Assembly: GCA_963770865.1 (NCBI GenBank) | Contig: CAVYRD010000010.1 | Span: 1-64,000, forward strand | Direction: 5' to 3' | DNA from: Miltoncostaea sp963770865 | GTDB lineage: Bacteria > Actinomycetota > Thermoleophilia > Miltoncostaeales > Miltoncostaeaceae | DNA: 64,000 bases | In this document: positions 9,236 through 18,744 of the stretch, piece after piece | Position numbering within the stretch: position 1 is the first letter of the stretch | Layout: each line of letters begins with the position of its first letter | Notes under the pieces: model-generated | Told to the model about the DNA's origin: nothing | The model's database searches: none | The model's input: only the letters and a program-made list of their open reading frames with translations | Position numbers and translations under genes: made by a program

Positions 9236-10636
9236 CTAGTAGGCGAAGGTGGGCTCGTGGTCGGGCCCGGCCTCCGGGCCCCCGGTCGGCGTCGGCTCCT
9301 CGGTGCCAGCGCGCATCTCGCGGACGGCGAGCCAGCCGGCGATCACGGCGAGCACGCTGTAGAGCAGCGTGAAGCCGATGAGAGTCGTCGCCACGTACGC
9401 CGCGCTCACGGAGGGCGAGGACGCGTCGTTGGTGCGCAGCAGCCCCTGCACCGCCCACGGCTGGCGCCCCATCTCGGTGAAGATCCAGCCCATCGCGTTC
9501 CCGACGAAGGGCACCGGGATGGCCCAGAGCGCCGCCTTCAGGAAGCGCGGCGAGCTGATGAGCGTGCCGCGGCGCGCCAGCAGGATGCCGACCGCTCCGA
9601 TCAGGATCATGAGCATCCCCGTCCCGACCATGATCCGGAAGGACCAATAGGTGACGCCGATGACCGGGCGGTAGTCGCCGGGGCCGTACTTCTTAACGTA
9701 GTCCGCCTGGAGGTCGTTGATCCCCTCGACGAACCCGTTCGGGCGGTTGGTGGCGAGCATCGACAGGCCCTTGGGCACTTCGATGTTGAGCGTCAGGCGC
9801 TCGGGCGTCGCCTCGAAGGGCGCCACCGCGAACAGCGAGAACGGCGCGCCCGACTGGCTGTCGTAAAGAGCCTCGGCCGCGGCCATCTTCATCGGCTGCT
9901 GCTTGGTCATCAGCTGCGCCTGGAAGTGGCCGACCGTCGCCGTCGAAAGCGCCCCGACGAAGACCACCGCGGCCGCCAGCGTCGCGGTGCGGCGGTAGGC
10001 GTCGACATCGTTGCCTCGCAGGAGGTGATACGCGGAGACGCCGAGGATCACCATGCCCGCCGTCGCCAGCGCCGCCAGGATCGTGTGGGCGAAGGCGTAG
10101 AGGGCCGTCGAGTTGGTGAGGACGGCCCAGATGCTGGTCATCTCGGCCCGCCCCGACGGAGCGATCGTGTAGCCCACGGGGTGCTGCATCCAGGAGTTGG
10201 CGGCCAGGATGAAGTACGCCGACAGGGCGGTGCCGATCGCCGTGAGCCAGATCGTCGCGAGGTGGACCCGGGGTGACAGCCGGTCGCGCCCGAAGATCCA
10301 CAGCCCGATGAAGGTCGACTCGAGGAAGAAGGCCGCGAGTCCCTCCATCGCGAGGGGGGCGCCGAAGATGTCGCCGACGTAGCGGGAGTAGTCGCTCCAG
10401 TTCATCCCGAACTGGAACTCCTGGACGATGCCCGTCACGACCCCCACGGCGAAGCTGATCAGCATCAGCTTGCCCCAGAAGCGGGTCATCCGTCGATAGA
10501 CGTCCTTGCCGGTGCGGAAGTGCGCCGTCTGCAGGACGGCGACGAAGAACGCCAGGCCGATGCTGAGCGGCACGAAGATGAAGTGGAACAGGGTGACGAT
10601 GCCGAACTGAAGGCGGGCGAGCTCGAGTGCAGTCAT
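9236..10636 (-). CDS. cydA: Cytochrome bd ubiquinol oxidase subunit I
   Basis: A 466-residue membrane protein that oxidises quinol and reduces O2. The haem b595 ligand is the histidine at residue 18 (TLFHFIFVPLSIG); the second conserved histidine lies in YAFAHTILAAL near 190. The motif GxWxDYSRYVGDIFGAPLAMEGL and EFQFGMNWS match CydA. As first gene of cydABDC it should set the operon's expression. Cytochrome bd resists sulfide inhibition, which fits the neighbouring quinone reductase. Confidence 0.96.
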   Translation of the reverse strand: MTALELARLQFGIVTLFHFIFVPLSIGLAFFVAVLQTAHFRTGKDVYRRMTRFWGKLMLISFAVGVVTGIVQEFQFGMNWSDYSRYVGDIFGAPLAMEGLAAFFLESTFIGLWIFGRDRLSPRVHLATIWLTAIGTALSAYFILAANSWMQHPVGYTIAPSGRAEMTSIWAVLTNSTALYAFAHTILAALATAGMVILGVSAYHLLRGNDVDAYRRTATLAAAVVFVGALSTATVGHFQAQLMTKQQPMKMAAAEALYDSQSGAPFSLFAVAPFEATPERLTLNIEVPKGLSMLATNRPNGFVEGINDLQADYVKKYGPGDYRPVIGVTYWSFRIMVGTGMLMILIGAVGILLARRGTLISSPRFLKAALWAIPVPFVGNAMGWIFTEMGRQPWAVQGLLRTNDASSPSVSAAYVATTLIGFTLLYSVLAVIAGWLAVREMRAGTEEPTPTGGPEAGPDHEPTFAY

Positions 10637-10907
10637 GGGAGGAGATGCTGCGACGCCGACGCGCGGTCCACATCGGTGATGCTCGCCGAGGTCCGTGCGG
10701 ACGACTACGGAGCACGCCCCTCGGTGTCAATCGGGGTCATCCGGCCGGACGCCCGACCTACGGCGGAGTGCCCACCGGGTCCCGCTACGACCCAGTCTTC
10801 TGCGGCCCTATCAATGTCGCTGTCATTCGTCTTGGACTCGGAACGCTGCACCGGTCTAGCGTGGCGTCCGAACCCGCGGCATCCGAATGCGAACGAGGGG
10901 ACCGGCA
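10637..10907. promoter_or_regulatory. Divergent control region, cydA and AhpD-like gene
   Basis: This 271-base region separates the divergent cydABDC operon and the AhpD-like gene. On the plus strand TTGGAC (near 10832) is followed 17 bases later by TCTAGC, a weak promoter candidate for the AhpD-like gene. No clear operator was seen. Confidence 0.35.
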
Positions 10908-11438
10908 ATGGCCCGAGTCACATACATCGAGGAGGGGACGACCGACGACCCGACCGTCCAGGCGGCCTTCGAGCGGATGATCGCCAAGCGCGGCAAGGTC
11001 ACGAACATCTATAAGGCGCTCGCCCACAAGCCGGCGATCCTCGCGGCGATGGGGCCGTTCGTCGCCGCGGTGCAGCAGCCCGACGAGATCGACGCCAAGC
11101 TGAAGGAGCGGATCATCCTGCGCGTCTCGATGCTGAACCGCTCCGGCTACTGCACACACGCCCACGAGCAGATCAGCGCGAAGATGGGCTTCTCGCCCTC
11201 CGAGATCGCCGAGATGCGCGACCCGGCCTCCGCGGAGATCGGCGAAGACGAGCGCGCCGCCCTGGCGTACGCGCAGGAGTTGACGCTCCGGCCCGGCGAC
11301 ATATCGGACGCCGTCTACGGGGAGCTCGCGCGGCACTTCAACGAGTCCCAGATCGTCGAGATCACGATGATCGCGGCGCTCTACAACATGGTCAACCGCT
11401 TCAACGAGGCGCTCAAGCTGGATCCGGAGGAGTACTGA
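10908..11438 (+). CDS. AhpD-like carboxymuconolactone decarboxylase family protein
   Basis: A 176-residue all-helical AhpD/CMD-fold protein. The family active site is normally CxxC; here the segment is RSGYCTHAHEQ, with one cysteine and two histidines, so a peroxidase mechanism with a full dithiol is not supported. ATG 10908 follows GAGGGGACC. It is followed at once by a methyltransferase gene. The true substrate is unknown. Confidence 0.85.
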   Translation: MARVTYIEEGTTDDPTVQAAFERMIAKRGKVTNIYKALAHKPAILAAMGPFVAAVQQPDEIDAKLKERIILRVSMLNRSGYCTHAHEQISAKMGFSPSEIAEMRDPASAEIGEDERAALAYAQELTLRPGDISDAVYGELARHFNESQIVEITMIAALYNMVNRFNEALKLDPEEY

Positions 11439-12030
11439 CCGCGAGCGGTTCGCGCCGGCACGACATCGGGCCGCGACTGTACGACGGATGCGTCGGGCTC
11501 CTGGACGTACTTGGGCTGTCGCGGCTCAGGTGCGACCTGTCACGGGGCCTCGAGGGGGAGGTCCTTGAGGTCGGTGTGGGAACGGGGCGCCAGCTTGGCC
11601 TACCACCCGCCCGCGGTCGCGGTCACCGCCGTCGACACCGATGCCGCGGCGCTCCGGCGAGCCGCCCGGCGCGCACCCCGGGTGCCGGCTGGTCGTGGCG
11701 CCGGCCGAGGCGCTGCCGTTCGCCGACGACTCGTTCGACTGGGTGATCTTCGCTCTCGTCCTCTGCACGGTCGCCGATCCGGAGGTCGCACTGCGCGAGG
11801 CGCGGCGGGTGCTGCGGCCGGGTGGCCGACTGCGCGTCCTCGAGCACGTTCGCAGCCCCTCTCCGGCTCTCGCCCGGGCGCAGGCCGTGGCCAACCCCGT
11901 GTGGGGCGCTATCGCGGGCGGATGCCGGCTGGACCGAGACACGCGCCAGGCCATCGTCTCGGCGGGCTTCTCGGTGGCCAGCGAGCGACCCCACCTCCGC
12001 GGGCACGTCATCCTGCTCGAGGCCGAGTAG
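11439..12030 (+). pseudogene. SAM-dependent methyltransferase, broken as sequenced
   Basis: Three frames together give a UbiE-like methyltransferase: VLEVGVGTGRQL (SAM motif I, about 11563), VTAVDTDAAALRRAARRAP, then CRLVVAPAEALPFADDSFDWVIFALVLC and RVLRPGGRL. Removing one G at about 11598 (TTGGCC to TTGCC) and one C at about 11682 (CCCC to CCC) restores a continuous frame ending at 12030. The 5' end is unclear because no ATG or GTG is in frame right after the previous stop. It probably belongs to the same transcript as the AhpD-like gene. Confidence 0.75.
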
Positions 12031-12066
12031 CGCCCGGGCGGGCCCGACCGCCGCGGTCCGGGACTC

Positions 12067-12834
12067 TCAGCCCGCGAGCGCGGCGCCGTTCTTGGCCAGC
12101 AGGAACAGAGCGACGGCGACGAGCATGACCGCGAATGCCCGGCTCAGCGTCTCGCTCGTCAGGTCCCTTCCGCCGCGGGTGCCGAGCCAGGCGCCGACCA
12201 TGCCGGCGCTCCCGAAGGCGACGGTGATGGGCCACGAGACGCCCCCGCTCACGAGGTGGCCGGCGAGCCCCGCCAGCGCCGTCACCGTGATGATGAGAAG
12301 GGACGTGCCGATCGCCAGGCGCACCGGCACGTCCAGCAGGAGGACCAGCGCCGGCACGATGAGGAAGCCTCCGCCCACCCCGAAGAAGCCGGTCAGGACG
12401 CCCACGGAGAAGCCGAGGCCGGCGACGAGGGCGATGCGGGCCAGCCGCCCGCGGCGCCTCGCCTCCTCACGCTCCGGGCGGCCGCGCCACAGCGACCAGG
12501 CCGATCCGAGCATCACGAGGGCGAGGAGGAAGAGCACGGTCTCGCCCCGCACGAGTGAGCTGAGGTAGCTCCCGAGGAGCGCCCCGAGGATGCTGGCCGC
12601 CCCGAATCCCGCCGCCAGCCGGAGGTTGATCGTGCCCTGCCGGCCGTTCTCGACCGCGCCGACCGCGGCGTTCGCCGAGACGATCAGGAGCGCCGCGGTG
12701 GTCGCCTCGCTGACGGGCTGGCCCAGGAGGTAGACGAGGGCCGGCACCGTGAGCACGCTGCCTCCGGCACCGAGCAGGCCGAGCATCGCCCCCGTCGCGA
12801 GACCGAGCGGCAGCGCGAGGAGGACGAGGGCCAC
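12067..12834 (-). CDS. TauE/SafE family permease
   Basis: A 255-residue membrane protein with about eight helices in two repeats, each with the family motif (LGLLGAGGSVLTVPAL near the start and TGFFGVGGGFLIVPAL in the second half). The family exports or imports sulfite, sulfoacetate and other small sulfur or organic anions. It lies 64 bases downstream of an ArsR-type regulator on the same strand, so the pair is probably an autoregulated operon for a sulfur compound. Confidence 0.9.
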   Translation of the reverse strand: MALVLLALPLGLATGAMLGLLGAGGSVLTVPALVYLLGQPVSEATTAALLIVSANAAVGAVENGRQGTINLRLAAGFGAASILGALLGSYLSSLVRGETVLFLLALVMLGSAWSLWRGRPEREEARRRGRLARIALVAGLGFSVGVLTGFFGVGGGFLIVPALVLLLDVPVRLAIGTSLLIITVTALAGLAGHLVSGGVSWPITVAFGSAGMVGAWLGTRGGRDLTSETLSRAFAVMLVAVALFLLAKNGAALAG

Positions 12835-12898
12835 TCAGCGCCTGGATTCCATCCAAGTGCGGGCGCTCGTGCGACGTCGCCAGCAGGGCCGGACCTCA

Positions 12899-13243
12899 TC
12901 AGATGCCCGCACCGGAGCCGAGGAGAGCCTGCAGCGTGGCCACCTGGCGCTGGAGCCCCCCGCACACCTGCTCGCAGAGCTCCAGAACCGTCTCATCGGC
13001 GATCCGGCACCGGACGCTGTTGGCGTGCTTCTCCCGGCTCACCAGGCCCGCTCCGACCAGGATGCCGACGTGCTTTGAGACGTTCTGCTGGCTCGTGTGC
13101 AGGGCCTCGGCCAGCTCGCCGACGGTCGCCTCGCCATCCCTCAGTCGATCGATGATCCGGATGCGCATCGGCTCGCCGAGCACCCGGAATCGCTCGGCGA
13201 TGACCTCCACCAGAGAATCCGGAAGGGGGTGCGGCATGGCCAT
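12899..13243 (-). CDS. ArsR-family winged-helix regulator with C-x3-C tail
   Basis: A 114-residue ArsR/SmtB repressor. The helix-turn-helix is in VGELAEALHTSQQNVSKHVGILVGAGLV. It lacks the arsenic-type CxC in the recognition helix but has CRIADETVLELCEQVCGGLQ near the C-terminus, giving a C-x3-C pair that could sense sulfur species or oxidants. ATG 13243 with GAGAGG upstream is preferred to the longer frame from 13363. It is divergent from a second ArsR with the same tail motif. Confidence 0.88.
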   Translation of the reverse strand: MAMPHPLPDSLVEVIAERFRVLGEPMRIRIIDRLRDGEATVGELAEALHTSQQNVSKHVGILVGAGLVSREKHANSVRCRIADETVLELCEQVCGGLQRQVATLQALLGSGAGI

Positions 13244-13356
13244 CGGAGCCTCTCTTTCGTGTCTCGGGCCGGGCTTTGGGCAACGTGCATCGCGGAACGG
13301 TCGCGCTGAGCCCGCCGAGCAGGCCCGGGTGAACTCTGGACGACCGTCAGTACATC

Positions 13357-13385
13357 TTGTCAACTGTTTAGTTGTGCAGTAGTGT
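13357..13385 (+). promoter_or_regulatory. Promoter with embedded ArsR palindrome
   Basis: TTGTCA (13357-13362), a 17-base spacer and TAGTGT (13380-13385) form a good promoter toward the plus-strand ArsR. A perfect palindrome, CAACT-GTTT-AGTTG (13361-13374), sits inside it, and TTGACA reads out on the minus strand over the same bases. It is a likely shared operator for both divergent regulators. Confidence 0.6.
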
Positions 13386-13434
13386 CAACCGCGATCAGTC
13401 CTTCTCGGGGGGTTCGGTGGGGAACCGGCAGCAG

Positions 13435-13998
13435 ATGAACGCAGGCAGGGCAGAGGCCATCGCCGAACGGTTCCGTCTGCTCGGTGAGCCGCTCAGGATC
13501 CGCATCCTCGACCGCCTGCGCGAGGCGCCGCTCACCGTGGGCGAGCTGGCCCTCCAGGTCCCCACCTCGAAGCAGAACGCCTCCAAGCACCTGGGCCTTC
13601 TCCATCGGGCGGGCCTTCTGACGCGCGAGAGGGATGGCAACTGCGTGCGCTACCGCATCGCCGACCACGGCGTCTTCGCGCTGTGCGACGACGCCTGCGG
13701 CGGCATCCGGCGCCATCTCGATCGAGTTCGAGTCAACGATGAAAGAGGGAGTCACCCGATGAGCACCACCAGCGCCTCCAGGGCGCGGTCCCGGCCCTGG
13801 ACGCTCGAGCGCGCCCTGTTCGCGCTCGCCGGCACCGTCACCCTCGCGAGCGTCGCGCTGGCGGTGCTCGTGAGCCCGTGGTTCCTGCTCGTCACCGCCG
13901 GCGTGGGCGTCAGCCAGTGGGCCTACGTCCTGGTGGGCGACTGCCCGGCCTCGCTGGTGCTGCGCCGCTTCACCAGCCTGCGCGGGTGCGCCCGATGA
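13435..13998 (+). CDS. ArsR regulator fused to (or followed by) DUF2892 membrane domain
   Basis: Residues 1-100 are an ArsR winged helix (VGELALQVPTSKQNASKHLGLLHRAGLL) ending in FALCDDACGGIRRHL, the same C-x3-C tail as the divergent ArsR. Residues from about 109 form a DUF2892/YgaP-like domain with two membrane helices (LFALAGTVTLASVALAVLV and FLLVTAGVGVSQWAYVLVG) and GDCPASL. AAAGAGGGAG precedes an internal ATG at 13759, and a one-base shift would stop the ArsR right before it, so two coupled genes split by a sequence error is as likely as a real fusion. The end overlaps the MMPL start (ATGA). Confidence 0.75.
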   Translation: MNAGRAEAIAERFRLLGEPLRIRILDRLREAPLTVGELALQVPTSKQNASKHLGLLHRAGLLTRERDGNCVRYRIADHGVFALCDDACGGIRRHLDRVRVNDERGSHPMSTTSASRARSRPWTLERALFALAGTVTLASVALAVLVSPWFLLVTAGVGVSQWAYVLVGDCPASLVLRRFTSLRGCAR

Positions 13999-16106
13999 GC
14001 GCCCTCGGTCCCATCGGCCGGCTCGGGCGCTGGTCGGCGACCCACGCGAAGGTCGTCTTCATCGCCTGGGCCGTCGTGGTGGTCGGCCTCGGCGTCCTCG
14101 CGCCGCGGGTCGAGACGGCGCTCTCGGGCGCCGGCTGGGAGGACTCGGGCTCGCAGTCGGTGCAGGCCCGTGATCTCATCCAGAAGAACTTCGCGGGCAA
14201 CGCGTCGTCGGGCCTCATGGTGGTCGTCCACTCGCCGACCCTCACGACGGCCGACCCCGCCTTCGCGTCGACGATCACCCGCGCCGAGGCCCTGCTGCGC
14301 GCCGACGCGCGGGTCGCCTCGGTGACCCCGCCCCAGAAGGGCCAGACGATCTCGGCCGACGGCCACACCGCCATCGTCATGGCCGGCTCGGCCAAGGACC
14401 CGATGCGGATGGTCCAGGCGGCCGACCACCTGAAGGGCCCGCTCGGTGACCTCTCGGCCGGCGACGTCAGCGTCAACCTGACCGGCGCCTCGGGCATGTG
14501 GTCCGACTTCAACACCGCCAACCGCGACGCGATGATGCGCTCGGAGCTGATCAGCTGGCCGGTCACGCTGGCCATCCTGGTGCTGGCCTTCGGCGCCCTC
14601 GTCGCCGCCGGGCCTGCCGCTGCTGCTCACGATCCTCGGCCTGGCCTCGTCGGCCGGCGCGCTGTTCCTGGTCTCGCAGGTCTTCGAGGTCTCGATCTGG
14701 GCGATGAACTTCGCCCTGATGTTCGCCCTCGCCCTCGGCATCGACTACGCGCTGTTCATCGTCGTGCGCTTCCGGGGGTCGCTGTTCGGCTCGAAGCGCC
14801 CCGTCGTGGACGCGGTCGCCGAGACGATGGACACGGCCGGCAAGGCGGTCCTCTTCTCCGGGCGTCACCGTCCTCGTCTCGCTGTCGGCGGTCATGCTCG
14901 TGCCGAGCCCGGCGTTCCGCTCGATGGCGCTCGGCATCATGATCTCGGTGGCCTTCATCCTGGCCGCCACGCTGACCCTGCTTCCGGCCGTGCTCGGCAA
15001 GCTCGGCCCCAAGGTGGACAGGTTCGCCCTGCCCTGGGCCCACAGCGGCGAGCACCGCTCGGCGAAGCTTCGCCGCCTGGGCCGAGCGGCTCTGGCGCCG
15101 CCCGGTGCTCTACGGGCTGCCGGCCCTGCTGGCGCTCCTGGTGCTGGCCGTCCCGGTCCTCGGGCTGAAGACCGGCATGCCCTCGATCAAGGTGGTCCCC
15201 TCGGGCGACTCCTCGCGGCAGGGCTACACCCAGGTCTCGGCGGCCTTCGGCCCCGGCGCCCCGGGCACGCTGCAGCTGGTCGGCCCCGCGGGCTCCATGC
15301 CCCAGGCGGCGCGGATCGCGGCCGCCGATCCGGGCATCGCGCGGGTCACGCCGCCCCAGCCGGGCGGCGGCGGCCTCGCGATGGTCCAGGCCGTGCCGAC
15401 GCACCGGCCCCTCCACCGACGCCACCGGCGCGACCATCGACCGGCTGCGCGCCGACCTGCCGGCCGGGGTCCTGGTCGGCGGCGCGGCGGCCGAGAACCA
15501 CGACCTGGCGGCCGTGCTCACGACCTACACGCCGATCGTCATCGGGGTCGTCCTGGTGCTCGGCTTCGTGCTGCTGATCGTCGCGCTCCAGGCGCCGGTC
15601 GTGCGCGGCCATCGGCGTCCTCACCAGCCTGCTGGCCACCGGCGCGGCCTTCGGCGTCGCCCGCCTGGTCTTCCAGGACGGGCACCTGTCGGGGCTGCTG
15701 AACTTCGAGTCGCAGGGCTTCCTCGACGCCTGGGGCCCGGTGTTCTTCTTCGCGATGATCTTCGCGATCTCGATGGACTACACGGTGTTCCTGCTGTCCT
15801 CGCGCCAAGGAGCACTGGGACCGCTCGCACGACCCCAAGGAGGCCGCGGTCGGCGGCATGGCCCACTCGGGCCGGGTGATCCTGGCCGCCGCCGCCGTCA
15901 TGGTCGCGGTCTTCTTCACCTTCGCCCTGTCCGGCCCGCTGCCGCCGAAGGAGATGGGCGTCATCCTCGGGGTGGCCGTGCTGCTCGACGCGCTGCTGGT
16001 GCGGCTGCTGCTGGTCCCGGTCGCGCTGCGGCTGGCCGGGCGCTGGGCCTGGTGGCGCCCCGCGTGGCTCCACCGCGTGCTGCCCGACGTCCGCTTCGGG
16101 CACTGA
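13995..16106 (+). pseudogene. MMPL/RND-family transporter, broken as sequenced
   Basis: Seven successive frame segments join into a 701-residue MmpL-type transporter: an N-terminal helix (VVFIAWAVVVVGLGVLAP), a first extracytoplasmic loop, helices 2-6 (with LALGIDYALFIVVRFR), a second loop (PSIKVVPSGDSSRQGYTQ), and a second helix bundle with ISMDYTVFLLSS and the C-terminal bundle. The conserved aspartate-tyrosine pairs of the proton relay are present in both halves. Each of the six breaks is repaired by deleting one base (near 14612, 14860, 15075, 15404, 15616 and 15813). Coupled to the upstream ArsR/DUF2892 gene by ATGA. Likely lipid or hydrophobic-compound export; substrate unknown. Confidence 0.85.
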
Positions 16107-16146
16107 TGCCGACCATGACCACATCGACGACGCCGGAGAGGCTCAC

Positions 16147-16610
16147 ATGATCGACACCGACACCCCTCACGGTCTGGCGGTGGACCTCCGCCACGAGGCG
16201 CCAGACGCCTACCGTGCCCTTGCCGCCCTCACGCGGGCGAGCACGCTCGACCACGGCCTCGCCGAGCTGATGAAGGTGCGCGCGTCCCAGCTCAACGGAT
16301 GCGCCTACTGCGTTGACCTGCACGTGCGGTTGGCGCTGAAGGCGGGCGAGCACCAGCGGCGCCTGCACGCGCTGGCCGTCTGGCGCGAGTCGCCCTTCTT
16401 CAGCGACCGCGAGCGGGCGGCCCTCGGCGCTGACCGAGGCCCTCACGCGGATGGAGGCCGAGCCGCTGCCCGAGAGCGTCGGCGTCGGCGGTCGACGAGC
16501 ACTTCGATCAGGCCGAGCGCGGCCAGCTGGTCGTGGTGATCGCGGGCATCAACGCCTGGAACCGGGTGATGGTCGCCGCCGGCGACCCGCCGCCGCCGCT
16601 CGACGACTGA
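16147..16610 (+). pseudogene. AhpD-like alkylhydroperoxidase, broken as sequenced
   Basis: A 153-residue AhpD-fold protein with the full active site NGCAYCVDLHVRLA (CxxC near residue 57), so it is a credible thiol peroxidase-type protein unlike its distant relative at 10908. Two single extra G residues, near 16429 and 16491, break the frame; the C-terminal part resumes as VDEHFDQAERGQLVVVIAGINAWNRV. It is 40 bases downstream of the MMPL gene, with DUF302 next, probably one transcript. Confidence 0.83.
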
Positions 16611-16627
16611 CGATCCGAGGAGGATTC

Positions 16628-17035
16628 GTGACGCTCACCGACACCAGCTACTGCGACCGGGTGGAGGCGCCTGGCACCTTCGACGAGGTGCTCGATCGCA
16701 CCCGCGCGGCCCTCATCGAGGAGGGCTTCGGCGTGCTCTGCGAGATCGACGTCCAAGCGAACCTGAAGGCGAGGCTCGGCGTGGACCGCGAGCCGTACGT
16801 CATCCTCGGTGCCTGCAATGCGCCCTACGCTCGCCAGGCGCTCGAGGCCGAGCCGCAGCTGGGCGCGCTCCTTCCGTGCAACGTGGTCGTCTTCACCCAC
16901 GGCGGCGCCACGCACGTGAGCGCCGTGTCGGCAGAGCAGATGCTCGGGATGGTGGGCAATCCTGCGCTGGAGCCGGTGGCCCGTGAGGTCGGTGCGCTCC
17001 TCGCCCGCGTGCTCGAGAGCGTGAGCCGGCCATGA
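16628..17035 (+). CDS. DUF302 domain protein
   Basis: A 135-residue cytosolic protein matching the DUF302 fold; the diagnostic region FDEVLDRTRAALIEEGFGVLCEIDVQANLKARLG is followed by YVILGACNAPYARQALEAEPQLGALLPCNVVV. The GTG at 16628 has GAGGAGG four bases upstream. The family is often found with sulfur, heavy-metal or oxidative stress genes, as here. The biochemical role is unknown. Confidence 0.9.
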   Translation: MTLTDTSYCDRVEAPGTFDEVLDRTRAALIEEGFGVLCEIDVQANLKARLGVDREPYVILGACNAPYARQALEAEPQLGALLPCNVVVFTHGGATHVSAVSAEQMLGMVGNPALEPVAREVGALLARVLESVSRP

Positions 17036-17141
17036 GGGCCCACGGGCTGGTCGTGATGGTTCGAGCCTCGCCGGCCTGACGACTGGGCTCGGATCTTCGG
17101 CCCGGCGTCCTTGCCAGGGTGCCGGTAGCCAAGGAGTCGGG

Positions 17142-17857
17142 CTACAGGTCCAGACGATCGGCGCGAGCCCGGCGCTGGAAGAGCATCCAGAGCGTCACGG
17201 CGGCGGCGATCTTGAACCCGAGGTCGAAGACCAGCACCCACGCCCAGATCAGACCGTTGGGGGCATCGCTCGCGTAGAAGACGAACGAGATGAAGCTCCC
17301 CACGATGGCGAGCACCCCGACGATCGCCAGGAGCGCGAGATCACGCGAGGTGTGCCTCTCGCGTGCGGGTGCGTCGGGGCGTTCGGTCTCGTGCGCGACC
17401 ACGTGCGCCTCGCTCCGGGCGGCATCGACGACGACGTGGGTGATCGGCAGCGTCGAACCGGCCTCGTGCCTGCGACACGAGGCCGTGCTCGAGCCAGTTG
17501 GACTCCCCCTCGGGGTGGGTGGCGACGACTGACCTCGTCCGGCGAGAAGGTCCGGATCGCGTCGTCCATCGCCTGGAGCGGGTCCGCGTCCCCGAGGGCC
17601 CCGTGCGCCACCACCCCCGCGGCACCGCACCGCTCGAGCGAGGCCTCCAGGCGCTGCCCGGCCGCGGCGATGCCGGGATCCTCGTCGGACAGCCAGTACC
17701 GCAGCCGGGTGGTGAGGGCCGGCGCGACCACGAGGACGTCCGCGTCCGGCTCGGTGGCGCGCTCGCGCAGGGTCTCGAAGAGCTCGGAGCCCATGCAGGT
17801 CTCATTCGCGATCACGAGGACGCGGCGTCCGCGGACCCGCGTTTCGGTGGAGGGCAT
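17142..17857 (-). pseudogene. Universal-stress-like protein with C-terminal membrane helices, broken as sequenced
   Basis: Residues 1-150 form an alpha/beta nucleotide-binding-like domain (RRVLVIANETCMG, DADVLVVAPAL, EVVVATHPEGESNWLE); after about 40 linker residues come two membrane helices (LALLAIVGVLAIVGSFISFVFYA and WAWVLVFDLGFKIAAAVTLWML). Two one-base gains, near 17531 and 17453, split it into three frames. A membrane-tethered stress or signalling protein is plausible. ATG 17857 begins MPSTETRVRGRR. Confidence 0.7.
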
Positions 17858-18005
17858 CTCGATCTCCCACTCGATCGACGACACGAACTGTTGTCAGGCT
17901 GACCCAGTGGCCGCCGGGGCTCATCCGGGTGATCGCCTGCTCGCGATACGGCGGAACACGCTCCCGGGGTGCCCGTAGTCACCCGCATGGGTGGGCCCGA
18001 GCCGC

Positions 18006-18744
18006 TCAGTGGGCGATGAGGAGGATTCCGAGGAGGGCCAGTCCGACGCCGTAGGCACGACTCAGCCAGCGCGGATTGGAGCGCAGCGCGAGGCGCGCTC
18101 CGAGGTAGGCCGCAGGCACCGCCGGGAGGCCGTAGGCGAGCACTATGAGCCAGTCGATGTGGCCGAGGGCTGCATGGGTGATCGTTCCGGGGACCGCAAG
18201 CAGAGCCGACATCGCGAGCGAGGTGGCCAGCGCCTGCTTTATCGGCATCCGCAGCACGAGGAGGAAGGCGGGGGTGAGCAGGAAGCCGCCGCTGTTGGCG
18301 AGGAGCCCTGACAGGAGCCCGGTCACGATCGCCAAGATCGCGATCTTCAGGCGATGCCCGCCCACCTCGGCTCCCTGGGCGACGGAGATCAGCGGGAAGA
18401 GGGCGACCCGGAGGCCGATGAGGACGACGATGACCTCGGTGGCCGAGACGAGCGCCGATCCCCCGATGAGGGGCGTCAGCAGGGCGCCGGCGACCGTCGC
18501 CGGAATCGCGAATACCGCTGCGAACACGATCAGCCGGCGCTGGATGAAGCCCTCTGCCCCAGTAGGCGCCGGAGGCCGCCAGGGCGATCGGGGCCGCGCA
18601 CGGAAGCGGCGAGGCGATGGCGAGGAAGGCCGGGACGCCAGCGGCGTGCAGCAGGGGCGTCCCGACGGCGGAGCCCCCCGCACCGAAGAGTCCCGCGAGA
18701 AACCCGACGCCGGCGCCGATGGCGACGATGGCCGGCCAGTTCAC
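18006..18744 (-). pseudogene. TauE/SafE family permease (second copy), broken as sequenced
   Basis: An eight-helix permease of about 245 residues with the family motif in each half (GLFGAGGSAVGTPLL and LLANSGGFLLTPAFLL). One extra G in a GGGG run near 18560 splits it; without it the sequence reads ASGAYWAEGFIQRRL. It differs clearly from the copy at 12067-12834, so it is not a recent duplication. Confidence 0.82.

Noticed and set aside
6563..10276. A 1237-codon plus-strand frame across cydD, cydB and cydA
   Set aside because: Antisense shadow of the cyd operon: Arg/Asp/Gly/Glu-rich with no domain, caused by very high GC at third positions.
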